The translations under genes and the position numbers were made by a program. DNA of 64,000 nt from Diprion similis (Eukaryota > Arthropoda > Insecta > Hymenoptera > Diprionidae), in NCBI RefSeq assembly GCF_021155765.1, contig NC_060108.1, positions 8,219,425 to 8,283,424 on the forward strand, written 5' to 3'. Of the stretch, positions 1-12,733 are shown piece after piece. Every line of letters starts with the position of its first letter. Position 1 is the stretch's first letter. A model generated the notes under the pieces. It made no database searches and was not told where the DNA came from. It was given only the letters and a program-made list of their open reading frames with translations.

Positions 1-626
1 GTGTTGGTTTTAGCAACCATAAATATTATCGTTTTTTCGGAGGAATTTTATTTATTGGATGAAAATATTATTAATTATAAATTGAATAGCTGCTGAATTG
101 TTGCTATTTGTCGTTAGATGGAATGGAAAATATTCAATTTCGTTCGTTGAATATAATTTTTGGAAGAATCACGGTATTCAGAGTTGGTAGAACCGGCCCT
201 TGAAAGCAGATTCAACTTCAAATTAATAATCCATTATTCTCTACTTCGACCTCACATTGTTTTTTTGATTTTGAGAATAATCTGTTTTTGCAGTTAGGCG
301 CTACACACTAAGGCATGTTGTATTATTCTGAATTCTCAGTCCGTGTCGGCTACCTTGTGACCTAACCTATACAATAATAACAAACAACTACACGTGCGTA
401 CACGCTGTGTGTATCCGTGATATACGCATATACGGGTATACGTATATCTATTTAGCTCATCAAGATGGCTGACGGCTCTGATTCCCCTTCCGTCTTTCGC
501 CGCAATCCCGCAGGGAAAGACTCCGTCCATAAGTCCGTGGTTTTTCCCAATTTCAGCGATGAAATCGAGTGTCGTGTGTTAGATTCATCTGAGGAATAAT
601 ATACAGAAACTACTCCATCTAATTAC

Positions 627-1566
627 CATTTTCTGCCACCAGTAGTACATTGTCAAGAAGTCCAACTGGAGCATCGTTTGCAAATACTTCGGCATCGAAA
701 TCTGGATCATTTTCTGTGAACAATCAGATGAATCAATGCTAAGATATATCTACCATTTAAAACAAAATTATCGGCTCATAGTAAAATTCAGGGACGACCA
801 CGACTATAGGAATAGTATTGGTGTCGATTATACGCTCACGCACTTACGCAAGGGATATGTATGTACATTAACATGAATTAGTCTAAATTTCAAATAATCG
901 AACCCGCTTATGGTTTCGGAACGCAAACAAGTTACACGAAATGTTAAAGAATTCATGCACTTTACAATACAATGAGCATGCTTACAAACGTGGTGCACGT
1001 TTTCGCAAGTAACTGTGTCATTACAAGTTTAATCGACCGTTACCAAAAAGACTAGTGTATATAGTGTAATTTAAAAAATTAGGTATTGATTTTTCATAAA
1101 AAACTATGTCATTGTTATATTCACATCTGGAAAACCTTACCTAAACGTATTACTGCTGGAGGCTCCAGTAGTCGGAACTCGTCCTCGGTTGGATCCTCTA
1201 TTTCAATGTTATCTCGGTCGATAACCTGGATTATATTCCCTTTTAGGGAAGCCGCTTTTTCCATAAACTCATCAACACTGATTTCCAGCATGTGTAGTTC
1301 TCTCCATACTGCACATTATACAAATAATAACAATATTTTATTGTAAAATATTTATTTGACACTTGAAAACTTGCATTGCCAGTACTACGTATTAAGTATG
1401 TTAGTTCCTATGTAAGCAGAAGTTCATATAATAAAGTGAAGCCTACCTCTCACAAGCTGCTTTTGTTTGTATATGGTCAAATATCGCGCATGGCGTTCAA
1501 TCAGGCGACCATTTTTTAAATGATTGATGTCTGCGCTAGTGTCCGATTGCAATTTCAGGAGCTTGC
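627..1566 (-). pseudogene. C-terminal exons of a Mutator-like (MULE) transposase gene, copy 1
   Basis: Three minus-strand exons with plausible splice sites can be read: 1566-1447 (begins GKLLKL, donor GTAGGC), 1308-1141 (contains EISVDEFMEKAASLKG, donor GTAAGG) and 713-627 (contains NDPDFDAEVF, donor GTAATT). Each has a matching exon in a second copy: 12853-12734 (begins GKLIKL), 7475-7246 (EINSEEFLEKTATLKG) and 6541-6443 (RDPDYEAEIF). The MULE assignment comes from that second copy, whose upstream exons carry recognisable MULE catalytic-domain sequence. I found no catalytic-domain exons upstream of 1566 in this copy, so it looks 5'-truncated or they have decayed. A possible last exon lies to the left, around 600-450. 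The product would be the C-terminal tail of a nuclear DNA transposase. Exon ends are by eye. Confidence 0.5.
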
Positions 1567-3430
1567 CTGTTGAAAAACAAATGCAGTTATAACGCCACAA
1601 TCTAACACTAGTATGGCTACAAGCTTAACGGCATGTAGCAGTCCTATCTTTACCGACCTATACTATCAATTTTTATATTGATACACCATAAGAAAAAAAA
1701 ATTCGTCTTTTTTAAAAACACCCTAATAATTAGTCTTGTCTTCGATTTTAAATCGATATATTCTTATACATCTTATATTGAATGTGTAAATATATAGTTA
1801 GGTTCTCAAACTTGACTTAACAATTGATCTTCAATTATATACCCTTACTCCACTAAGGTGTCGTGTGGGACCGAACACAAACAAAATAAAATAAAAGAAT
1901 AAAGAGTGATGCACAAAATAGTTTATAGTGTTTGCAAATACATTATTAATTTATTCATATAATTATTGAACAAGAAAAAAATATGCATATTTGTTGTTAA
2001 CCACCAAACCCAGCTCCATAGTTTCAAGGGTTGTACATAAATTGATAAAACAAAATGTAGAAATGTGTGAATAGGGATAAACGATTTAATGTGTTGGACG
2101 AGAACAATTGAATTGTATATTCGCGAGTAAAGCATGTCGATATTGTACATTGAAGGGAGTCTTATGATAAATTAAAATTTGTTCGTTTTTTAATTATCGT
2201 TCTCCATATTACTCCTTTTTTCTTTTTATGTATTAGGTTTCGTATTAAATTTATCGATGGGTCACCTCATCAAGATTTTTATTATTAAATATAATTTCCG
2301 CGGTTGATAGCTTTTGCGCAGATATTTGACATCAACACCTTGCCTTCAATGTAATAGTTCGTATTCAGCTATCAGATGACGTTTTAACCAACTCATACTC
2401 CCTTGGCCAAAATATTTACGATGACGGTTTTTACGCCCACAGCAAGTTTGCGATTATGTACCTAAGAGTTCGGATAAAGGATACGGAGGGATCTCGGGTA
2501 AAATGCAGAAAATTTAATGCACGCAAACAAATTGCCAGTACTTTATCATTATAACAATGGAATCCTGCCGAGTAACATTATCGCACCAGATACAACATTT
2601 CATTTATCTTTGCGCGTTTGATACTGTATCGAAAAGTTTGTATATTTTATAAATATATTTTTGGTTTCGGTACATAGATAATGCGGTTTCACTCTATGAT
2701 ACTAACAATAAATACTATTTTAATTGCTTTTTTTTGTATCAAGTAAAAAAAAGATAAACATTCTTATTGCTACATTTGGTTATAAGGTCAACAAATCTTA
2801 TCACTATGGATAAGCTTTGAGTCTATTTATACTGTATAAGTACGCACGCGTCGACGATAAAAAAATTGATGAAAAGTAAGTGAACTAACTTGAAATCGTT
2901 TTGCCGCTGCCATCGCCTGATCGAAAAAGTATACGTATAAGTTCACAACGCTATGGCGACAGATCTCGAGGATTTCTTTGAACGAGGTTAACCAATCTGC
3001 ATAGTGATTAAGAGACAGTCGGGATTACGATACGAGAAGAGATTGCTGACGAGTCGACGATTATTTATGAATTTTCAACGGATGAAAAACAATCTGCGAC
3101 TTTTCATGATTAATTATTTCGGAATATTTTAGAAGTCAATCATGTTCACGGTTTTGCGGGTGATGGTATTTGTATATTGTTAATGTCTATGTATATTGGA
3201 ATGTCCCTAAAAGAGAGAAAAAACAGTTTTTGCATGCTCCTACTCAGTGCTCCGTAAAAATTAAAGTCAATTAATGTGTGGAACATGGCCAAGTTTTGAT
3301 ATGTGTCTACAATTATGAGGTGAGTGATTGTCTGCAGTGAAGAAAAATGAAAGTTTAGCTTTGTGGCATTATATAGATTGGAATAAAAAACAACCCGATG
3401 AACGTATCGAGTATTGGTGCCATATGTGCC
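1567..3430. other. AT-rich stretch without recognisable genes
   Basis: No coding frame here resembles a known family. The sequence is AT-rich, with runs of T and A and no obvious inverted or tandem repeat. It may contain decayed upstream intron sequence of the MULE copy that ends at 1566. Confidence 0.4.
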
Positions 3431-3450
3431 ATAGCTCGTGTTTTACTTAG

Positions 3451-5300
3451 TTGATGCTAGCTGTCCTATGCAGATCAATTATATGTATATTCATATATCT
3501 TGTAACGCTAAATTCTCTTACCCTCTGGCGAGGACTTACCGTTAACACTTTGGCGCGATTCTCCAATTATTCGATACGATATTTAAAGATACATTCAGCG
3601 TCAATTTTTAGAGAAAAGGAAAAAAGAGACGATACGATAATAATAATAAGAAAACCCGTTGTATGGCTGGCTAGGCTCAGATACTCACACGAACTGGTAG
3701 AGTGGCGGTATCCAAAGGCAGTTACAACAGTTACGGAAATAAGGAAGTAAAGAAATCAAGAAATAAGCTCGAATCAAGTGAATTAACAAGTCAATCAATC
3801 GTATATTATTAATCTGTTCACAAGCGGTAGATTAGTCAAGTTTGTTACAGAAAGATAGCAAAAGTAATTAATCAACGAGAGTAGTTTACAAGATTTTCGT
3901 TAAAAGAAGCTAAGCGATAATTCGCACAAAATGATAGTTAACAAAAGAAATTAATCGTAGGTCGAGAGAAGCGATATAATACAAAAAATCTACTTAAATT
4001 AGACGTCACTGGGCGACGTGATTTTACCCAAATTTCAAAAGTGGTACTACGAGAACTGTTAATTTGTTAAATTAAAGCAAGAGTGAAACTTTAGCGAAAA
4101 TCGGTAGTTGACGGAATTGACGATAGCTTAGAACGATAGTGATAAGAAAATAATATTGAGATTACGACAAACGGTAATTAGCGAGAGAGATTGACAATGA
4201 TATATAATTCACAAATATCGGTAGCTTATACAAGAGAATTATTCACGGCAAGTGAATCGATCATTTACAACAGTCAAAATTACGATATTAATTTAGCAAG
4301 GAAATTCGAAATTATGATGACGAGAGAAAATACAAAAATTATGCGAGATTGAGAGATTTAGAGACGGGATGGCAAAATAAAAATATTACACTAAATACAC
4401 CTGTTTACAATAAGCAACTTAAGATAACACAGAAATACGATATTCGGGAAGCAAGAAAATATTACAAGGTAATAAGAAATGTAAATCAATAATAAGCGAT
4501 AGAACAAAGGTGCGGTAGTATTTAGCGGCTTAATCTACGCTCAGCTGTACTCCAAGTAGCTCGATATACGATACGAAATTTCATGCACAAAGCAAATAAT
4601 ATAAAAATAGGCGATACGATACAAAGCGATAGGCAATACTAGCAAAGAAAATTAAAGATAGCGATAGTAATAGACAGTAGAAATTACACAAGCATTTCTA
4701 GAATAAAAGTTACGAGAAGCAAAGAAATTCAGAAATACAAAAGATTGTTATTCGGTAGTTACGAGGTCGCTCACGATAAGTTTTCGGAAATTAATTGTAC
4801 AACGAAATCATGCAGTCGCACGGCGGCTTACAGCACCTCAATGTCCGTGGACCATGATTCACAAAGATACTGGCATAATTTGATGCAACCAAAACGATAA
4901 TTAAGATACGATACGAGAAATAGAAAAGAGAGCAACTTCGTAACGGCACGATACAGAGGAAAAGCCTTACCTTAGTCGGCGACGATAATAACACTGATTT
5001 TATATTAAAATAACCTTAGTTAAAACCAAAGAAGGAAGAAATTGACTCTACAGGAAAGGAAAGAAGCTCATATTCAAACGATAGTGGGTGCAAAAAAGAT
5101 AAACGGTAGCGATAGCGATAAGAAGGAACAGGAAAGATGGAGGAAGAATACGGAAAGTTGAAGGAAGTCTAAAGTAACGAGAGCAAGATATTCGAAGCTG
5201 TCTCCTGGCGGGTTGAGCGTAGAATAGGCAGAGTTTGGAGTCCGGATCAGCGATCTCGCCGTTGTCGTCAGGTGATTCTTCCTCCCCTTCGGTGGTCATT
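3451..5300 (+). other. possible LTR end and A-rich leader of a decayed LTR retroelement
   Basis: At about 3538-3547 the sequence reads ACCGTTAACA, similar to the ends of LTRs elsewhere in the window. TGGCGCGATTCTCC follows 3 nt later, in the position and with the TGG start expected of a tRNA primer-binding site. From about 3590 to 4800 the plus strand is purine/A-rich with many scattered variants of CGATACGA, GATAGCGAT and ACGAGAAA, unlike its flanks. No gag or pol frame can be recognised. A segment of about 57 bp at 4808-4864 recurs at 5576-5632. A matching second LTR was not found, so this is a weak call. Confidence 0.25.
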
Positions 5301-5632
5301 CAATCCCCACCATAATTGGGTCATCCCTCTGGCGAATATCGGCTACGCGTTGTCGGCGATTACCGCTAGATGAGCGTAGTTGACATCACACGTACTTTTC
5401 TTCGGCTGCTGCGTTGTACTGTCCAGGTTGCCTGTCATTGGGGGTTCCCTCCACGAAGGCAGGTACGTAGGCTACCTCCGGAAGGTTACCGGAATGGAGT
5501 GCAACTCCTTATTGTTTGCCTCCACCGGCTTCGTCGTATAGGCAGTGGCCAACTGCCCACGATATATCACGAAGACCATGCAGTCACACGGCGGCTTACA
5601 GCACCTTAACATCCGTGGACCATGACTCACAC
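4808..5632 (+). repeat. pair of about 57-bp direct repeats (4808-4864 and 5576-5632)
   Basis: Both copies contain CACGGCGGCTTACAGCACCT and then a GTCCGTGGACCATGA or ATCCGTGGACCATGA block, with only a few mismatches. They are about 768 bp apart in the same orientation. They may be duplicated parts of one retroelement leader. Function unknown. Confidence 0.6.
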
Positions 5633-6200
5633 TGATTGTAGCCCTTACTGACAGGAAGGCTGCGTCGATCCTCAGAACGAGGGCTTTATCAACTCTGGAC
5701 GTAGTGTTTTGGGTTTGGTCCGGCTCCTGGCCGGTAAGTCGGTGGACGACAGGCTGCGGTCTGCCCTTAATGTCAAAGTTGTACGGGAGATTCATATGTA
5801 CGGAACGGTAGTTGAATTCGTTGGTAGCTGGAACTGCAGTTTTCGGTAGTTGTCGATCCCTCGGTGAATCAAAGAAATATGTTGATCCCTCGATGATCGT
5901 GGGATTACAAAATTTATACAGAAAATATTAGTAACTAATATTTTTTACGTATATCGTATCGAGCTTGCTTGGAGTACCCCGCCAGGGACGCGTTTTCGGT
6001 AGTTTCCTTCAGATTTTTAGCCTTGTAACGGGCCATTCCGAAATGCCACGTTACAGTACATACGACAGAAGACGGGAATATGCGACTTCTACAAAGTCTT
6101 TACTCTATGCGCGAAGCATTGGCCTTGATGATTCGCATCAGTACTTCGTCTTATCCTTGTAGAAAAATTAAAAATTATATGCATGAAGTGCATTGATTAC

Positions 6201-7475
6201 CATCTTCTTTTTCTGCTCCAACAGAAATAGTCGAGTCTAGATCATCTGCATCCGGCTATGGATCCTCTGGGTCTTCCAAGTCTAATTCTGCGACAAATTA
6301 TTCGAATGTTTCAATTTTTGTGTACCCACTAATTCCCCACATCATAGCGAAATGTAATGTACTACTAGAAACGTAGACAGTAGATTGCTATGAAGCTTTG
6401 AAAATATCACCAAACCTATGCCATTGATAGATTACGACTTACCAGCATTGTATTCTTGAACCTGCGCATTAGGATTTTCATATGGCGCATCGTCGATGCG
6501 CAGACCTTGAAATATTTCAGCTTCATAGTCGGGATCGCGATCTTCAACAAAAGAATTGTGTAATACAGGTAAATCATAGAAATTCACAATAGGGACAATC
6601 AAAATCATATCTATAATCGCAGTACGTTTTGTAAACTTACATATAAGTTTTTTATCTATTCGGTAATCTGCATTTCACTTAACAGAGTCGTGGTATACTT
6701 TTTTCCCATGTATTTGTAATTACTGATGATCAGTTCCGCAATGACCGGCGTGCTCTATGCGAATACTGAGTCTTGCAATTGAATTTATAACATATATTGG
6801 GAAACAGCCATTGTCGTTATTTGTGAGGTAAGTTTTCCATGATTTGTGTATAGTGTCTATTAGATCGATAAGACGCTATCTCATCATCAAAAAATATCTA
6901 ACGATTCCTTTTCTTGAAAAAAAATTTGAAATCTTTGAACAGCGCGCGTCAAGAACATAAAGCATTTAGTCAGGACACTAATAATCGAAAAAATATCGTA
7001 AATTCCTTCATTCCTCAACCAGACAGAATTAGAACACGAAATTTTGCAATTTTAATAGAGTATCGTGATCTTTTGTAATGTGTACTGAACAGTCAATGGA
7101 ATAATTATAGATCATATTCACCGATATGATAAATGTCTACACCACCAGAGTATAGTGAGTGTAACACCGATAAAACAATTGAAGGTGTAAAATTTCAGAC
7201 ATTTTATCCACTTTTGATAATACTTCATCCTGCTCCATAAAAATTTCATTTCAGCGGTTGATCCATCCCGCCCGATCTCTCTACTATATGCTCATGATTA
7301 GGTTTACCTAGTGGCAGAGCATCTATATTATTATCCAGTTCCATCTCATCCTCTGGGATCTCGTCAGGATTGTCAGGAATCCTCTCCAAATTTTGGGAAA
7401 TGCTACCTTTCAGCGTCGCTGTTTTTTCCAAGAATTCCTCGGAGTTGATTTCGCCCGAATACAGCTGTTTCCACG
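6201..7475 (-). pseudogene. C-terminal exons of a Mutator-like transposase gene, copy 2
   Basis: Minus-strand exons: 7475-7246 (WKQLYSGEINSEEFLEK, then an acidic DEIPEDEMELDN tract), 6541-6443 (RDPDYEAEIF, donor GTAAGT) and 6287-6201 (LDLEDPEDP, an in-frame TAG, then acidic residues, donor GTAATC). The first two match exons 1308-1141 and 713-627 of copy 1 in order and sequence. Together with exons at 13554-12734 these probably formed one transposase gene, with the piggyBac element at 8031-11520 inside the intron that separates 12734 from 7475. The TAG shows decay. No function is expected today. Confidence 0.5.
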
Positions 7476-8030
7476 CTAACGACATGAATCGACAGTGTTA
7501 TTCATAGTCTTGGTTTCAATATTATCGTTTCTGGGTATCTTAAGATGGAACAAGTTCCGTAAAATTTGCAGATCGAAGTACTGGTAATGACAAAGGCCTT
7601 TTAAAAAGTAAGAAAGTGACCTCACTAATCAAATAAGGTTACTAAAAATTGATGATCAGAATTAATTCAAACATGACAACATTCAGTTTACCATTTCGAT
7701 TTCCAAAATTTTGTTCCTCTAACGGCATACGTGTTTTTCTCCGAAATTCCTCAATTTCGAACATTCCAATTTTTTGTGCTTTCTATACATTCTCAAGGCG
7801 ATTACTTGAAAAAATAACCCTCAAAAAATTCTCCTTCTTTGCGATACCTGCCACCACATAAAAAGGGAACAGCCTATGAGTCTGTCTGACAAACCGCGAT
7901 GACCACTACAACGGTTCAACTGAAAATTTGAAACTGACAAGACTTGGCAACCGATTGAAACAGTATTTGAAGAAAAATGAAGAAGAAAAATTCAAGAAAT
8001 GTAAAATTTCTAAATTCTTCGTGCAATTAA

Positions 8031-8732
8031 CCCTTTTCGGACCAAAACGCCACTTTCCATACACCGTTGTTTGGCGGCCTATAACTCATACTATTCGCGT
8101 CTGAAAAAAATCGGGAAGTACATATTTTTGTAGCTTGAAATGTGCCTCTTCGAATGGTGTATATTAAATTTTTCCAAAAAAATTTTTATTATGAAAAAAA
8201 GCCGTTTAACGCTAAAAAAACACCAATTTTTCGCACCTTTTTTTTTCAAATCGAATTTTGAGCAGGTTCCTGGTCTGCAATGGTCCTGGAACCTCTCTAA
8301 CCGGTGAAATAAATGTCTGAACTAAAATGAATGGGGGTTTTAAAGTCGATTTGAACCCTTATTGGGTTCAAAATGGCGCCTAGACCGTAAAATTTTCACG
8401 AACACGTTCATGAATTTTTTATGGAAAAATAATGCACTTTTTCGAAAGGTTGTTGAGAACAAAAAGTTCTTAAAATCACTCAAAAAACGCACCTGATTTT
8501 TTTCAAAATATTTTGAGCATTTTTTTCATTTTGAGAATGGTCAATTTTGCCAAAATTTAAAAAAATGCTCAAAAAATTCTGAAAAAATTAGAGTACATTT
8601 TTTAAGCGATTTCAAAAACTTTCTATTCCTGACAATTTTCCAAAAAAGTGCATTATTTTCAAAGAAAAAAATTCCAAAGCTCAAAGTGCTATCGTGTTGA
8701 TATCGGTCGAATATATTCACACGTTTATCGTC
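8031..8732. repeat. left terminal inverted repeat of the piggyBac element
   Basis: Inverted copy of 10819-11520, running from CCCTTTTCGG to the GTTTATCGTC block. Includes an internal imperfect palindrome around 8424-8660, where a TAATGCAC block recurs inverted as GTGCATTA. Confidence 0.92.
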
Positions 8733-8999
8733 TGTTCGCCGCAAACAAACTTTACGTTGCCCAACTATTACCAACGTGGAGGTCGACGAATGTTAATAGT
8801 CTTTTTTTTTTTTACATTTTCTTTTATTTCTTTTACAATTGTCTTTTTCATTTTTTTTACATTTTTCTTTTTCATTTTTTTTTACATTTTTCTTTTTTTT
8901 ACGCTTTTTAAAATATTGTATTTTTTTTTAGTCAAAACCAGAAACCATCTGCACTTTTTTTTCTATTTCCGAATATCACGATTATGTCTTTCTGCTTGT

Positions 9000-10649
9000 T
9001 TAGTGCAACTTTGAAAAACAGTGCACACAATAGTATTTATCGCAATCGGTGCAGAATCTAGAGGTCCTTTGACGACATCCTGTATACCCACATGCCGATC
9101 TTGTTTTTGATACGTAACTGTGGGATTTGAAATCGCGCAGCTTCGATTCTAGTAAATATTTTCGGCTTACTTCTTTACAAAGATCTTTTGTCGTAGTTTG
9201 CGCCTTATCGTCCTTGCTACAAGTATTCCAAATTACGACCGCGTTTACAATTGCTGATTCTATAATCCTCGTAAATATTTTATACGTCCATTTCTTCGAG
9301 TGTATACTCGAGCTGGCTTTTTTGCACCGAAAATCATGGAGATCGACCCCTCCCATGTTTTTATTGTATACAGAAAAGGCAAAAGGGAATCTTATTTCTG
9401 TTTTGTCGTGAGCAGTTCGCGAGTACCTTTTCATCGGTGTCATGGGCGTTACACCAGCCACGGTGGACAAAATAGCGATCTCTTTTGAGTCGATGACGCT
9501 GATAAAATTCATTCCACTGTTGCGGTCGTGGCTTACTTTGAATGATCCTCGCGGAGCATTTTTTTCAAAGACATGTTTTTCTTTTACTCTATTTTTACGG
9601 ACACTTGCTGTGGATCGTAAGCCGCATTTGTTCAAGTGAATGACCAAATCTGGACTCGTGAAATAGTTATCGAAGTAGATATGATAATCAGATAATTTTC
9701 TCTTTGAAAGGCTGCTTAGAAGTGGATTGACCATTTGTAAGACAACTCTCGAGCCGAGTGGACACGTTGATAAATTTATGCCAACGTTTGTATCATTTTT
9801 ACCACAATAAACATCCAAATTGAATAAAAATCCGTTTGCTCCGCACAAACCCCAGAGCTTTAATCCATATCGATCGGGTTTTGAAGGCAAATATTGCTTC
9901 AGGGAAGTGCGACCGAAAAATCGAACCATCATTTCGTCAACGGAGAGAGCGGTTGAAAAAAAACCAAATTGTTGAATGTTTTGTCTGAATAAACTTAACA
10001 CTTTACGAACTCTCCGCGCCTTATCATCATCATTTTTGTCGGTAGATTTCGAGTATTTTATGTTACTTTTAATCGTACTGAACCTTTTGCGGCTCATTGC
10101 TGAAGAAACAACAGAGCACCCCACAAGAGGATCAGTTTCCCAATACTCCTTCTGATCACCTCGTTTGTTGAATGATGATAACAACAATATACCAACAAAA
10201 GTGTTGAGTTCCTCTATTGATAGTTTCAAGCCGTTTTCCTCACTAGCTTCAATGATATAATTTTTTATTCCTGCAGAGAAGAACAATTCAAATAGTTCCA
10301 CAGGCGACATTGAAGCTATTTTTCTTTTTGTCGCATCGGTCAACAATATTTGATCATTCACATTCCCTGAACAAACTTTTTCGCCATTACTCCATGAAAA
10401 GGTATGATCAGACTCCAGTTTTTTTTAAGTTTCTGTGTAGCTGTTGAAAACAGACCTATACGACACATTTGGAGCGGAAATTTCCCATTCAGAATTTTCA
10501 TCATCTGACGGAGCTGAATCTCCATCGGAGCCAGAATAATCTGGATTGGGTACCATACACTCGTCACTTTGATCAGAATCTAGTTGCTCGTGCTGAGTCG
10601 ATGTTGAGCGATTTTTTTTTGAAATTTCCGAGGCCTTTCGTTTCGGCAT
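9000..10649 (-). pseudogene. piggyBac transposase, full length except for one in-frame stop
   Basis: DDE transposase that cuts and pastes its own element at TTAA. Translation from the ATG at 10649 (MPKRKASEISKK) gives a basic then acidic N-terminus, ending at TAA 10425-10427. The same frame reopens immediately, contains FSWSNGEK, and runs to 9000. In the downstream segment (counted from 10361) the catalytic aspartates are visible at residue 142 (SVDEMM), 231 (YFDNYFTS) and 340 (MGGVDLHD). The C-terminus is the family's cysteine-rich zinc domain (CGYTGC, CTDCDKYYC). Without the stop the protein would be about 549 residues, a normal piggyBac length. No frameshift is present, so this copy is dead by a single nonsense change unless the TAA is a sequencing or editing artefact. 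Confidence 0.93.
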
Positions 10650-10818
10650 TTTTCGCGCCGTTTGGTCGGATACAAAGTTAAAAAAAGATTTTCCAAAATA
10701 ATTTTGAAAATAGCAACTGTTAATAGTACTTCCGTCGAGTACTTGCGTGAGGTAGGAGGTGAGAAGACGTTCACCCATACTATGTACACGAGATCAGTTG
10801 CGCAATACGAACTTGAAC

Positions 10819-11520
10819 GACGATAAACGTGTGAATATATTCGACCGATATCAACACGATAGCACTTTGAGCTTTGGAATTTTTTTTCTTGAAAATAATG
10901 CACTTTTTTGGAAAATTGTCAGGAATAGAAAGTTTTTGAAATCGCTTAAAAAATGTACTCTAATTTTTTCAGAATTTTTTGAGCATTTTTTCAAATTTTG
11001 GCAAAATTGACCATTCTCAAAATGAAAAAAATGCTCAAAATATTTTGAAAAAAATCAGGTGCATTTTTTGAGTGATTTTAAGAACTTTTTGTTCTCAACA
11101 ACCTTTCGAAAAAGTGCATTATTTTTCCATAAAAAATTCATGAACGTGTTCGTGAAAATTTTACGGTCTAGGCGCCATTTTGAACCCAATAAGGGTTCAA
11201 ATCGACTTTAAAACCCCCATTCATTTTAGTTCAGACATTTATTCCACCGGTTAGAGAGGTTCCAGGACCATTGCAGACCAGGAACCTGCTCAAAATTCGA
11301 TTTGAAAAAAAAAGGTGCGAAAAAATGGTGTTTTTTTAGCGTTAAACGGCTTTTTTTCATAATAAAAATTTTTTCGGAAAAATTTAATATACACCATTCG
11401 AAGGGGCACATTTCAAACTACAAAAATATGTACTTTCCGATTTTTTTCAGACGCGAATAGTATGAGTTATAGGCCGCCAAACAACGGTGTATGGAAAGTG
11501 GCATTTTGGTCCGAAAAGGG
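10819..11520. repeat. right terminal inverted repeat of the piggyBac element
   Basis: Inverted copy of 8031-8732, ending in GGTCCGAAAAGGG next to TTAA. The transposase ATG at 10649 lies 170 nt from its inner end, so the promoter probably sits in or next to this arm. Confidence 0.92.
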
Positions 11521-11524
11521 TTAA

Positions 11525-12733
11525 TCAATCAACTCGGAAAAATATAATTGTTCATTTAGAAGAAGTAATGCAGAGAAGAAAGTGCAGATTTACAACGGAA
11601 GCATTGAAAGTCAATTCATAGCTGGTAGAACCGGAAGATTCAATTAAATTGGTCATGGCAATTTTTCATACCCATTATTTCGTTGTAAGTTTCTGCAGAT
11701 TTCAGATTTTTTTTATCGAACCGCTTCGGTGATAATAATCACGGAAGTTTGTAGGACAGACAGGCAGACATCCAAACCAACATTTTTCTAAAAAGCTGTT
11801 TTTCGCATTCTAGAGGTTAGAAGACGTAACGATTTGTTGAAATTACAAAAATTTATTTCTACCGAAACCAATACTGTTCTGATATCACCAAAGGTAATGA
11901 GAAGAGAAACTACTTTTACGCTTTTCTAATTTTATCTTTCAATGTGTTTTCCTTAATTTTTGTAATTGAGTTCATTATGATTTTCCTATCCACCTGACAC
12001 AATCTTGGGGCTATGGTGTAAAAAGAAACGGCGGTTGCCACTTTCTGCACCTATCTTTTTCTATCAGTTTATCGTATTTGTTTATGGGGGGACATATGCG
12101 CCTCAAATGCAAACTTTTACATCCGGATTTTATATCTCTGAGTCGAATTGATTTATATACCTCTTATCGTTAATCGTTTTCGGAGCAAATGACGAAGCAA
12201 AAAAATTACACGCCCTTTTGATACTGAAATTTCACTTCAGGCGATTACGGCCTTATGCAACTGGAAACGAATTTTGGAAATGGAATGAAAAATTCATTTG
12301 TATCACTGCAAAATGTGACTCGATTACTACTTAACCGTAAAGGTAATAAAAATGTGCATGTAATAATAAAGGAGACTAATAGTGAGAAAGGTGACTGATT
12401 ACCAACCCTAATTTATTGCAATTATTCTACCGAAAACCAGTCCGCTATACATTATATATCGCATATACCGACCACTATAACTATATTAAATCTGCAGGTC
12501 GATTTTTTCATACTGATTTACCTAACAACAAAATGTTAATGAAAATTAAATCGTGTTCCGTATATTTGTATACAAATTCAATTGATTCTTTGCAGGGATG
12601 GTCAGCAAAAAATTGGACTAATAGGTAGGTTCTCTGCATATTAGAGAAACAATAGCCGTTTTCCAACGGACGGCACTTGACGTTTTAATTGCAAATGTGA
12701 GTACTCAGATATTATACAGTACAATAGACAAAC
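11525..12733. other. non-coding stretch, probably MULE intron
   Basis: No recognisable gene, repeat pair or RNA. It lies between the piggyBac insertion and MULE exon 12853-12734, so it is probably intronic remnant. Confidence 0.4.

Larger units (their letters stand above)
8031..11520 (-). mobile_element. piggyBac element with 702-bp terminal inverted repeats
   Basis: The element starts CCCTTTTCGGACC and ends with the reverse complement, GGTCCGAAAAGGG. It is flanked by TTAA at 8027-8030 and 11521-11524, the target duplication expected of piggyBac. The inverted repeats are very long: 8031-8732 pairs with 10819-11520, 702 nt each, with only a few mismatches by eye. Within each arm there is a second, smaller palindrome (for example about 8424-8660). 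The transposase gene lies on the minus strand in the unique middle. It appears to sit in an intron of the MULE gene. The intact TTAA pair and near-identical arms suggest fairly recent insertion. Confidence 0.95.

Noticed and set aside
5472..5795. 107-residue minus-strand frame
   Set aside because: Overlaps the 57-bp repeat and other frames; part of its sequence also occurs at 4791-4994, which fits duplicated non-coding DNA better than a gene.
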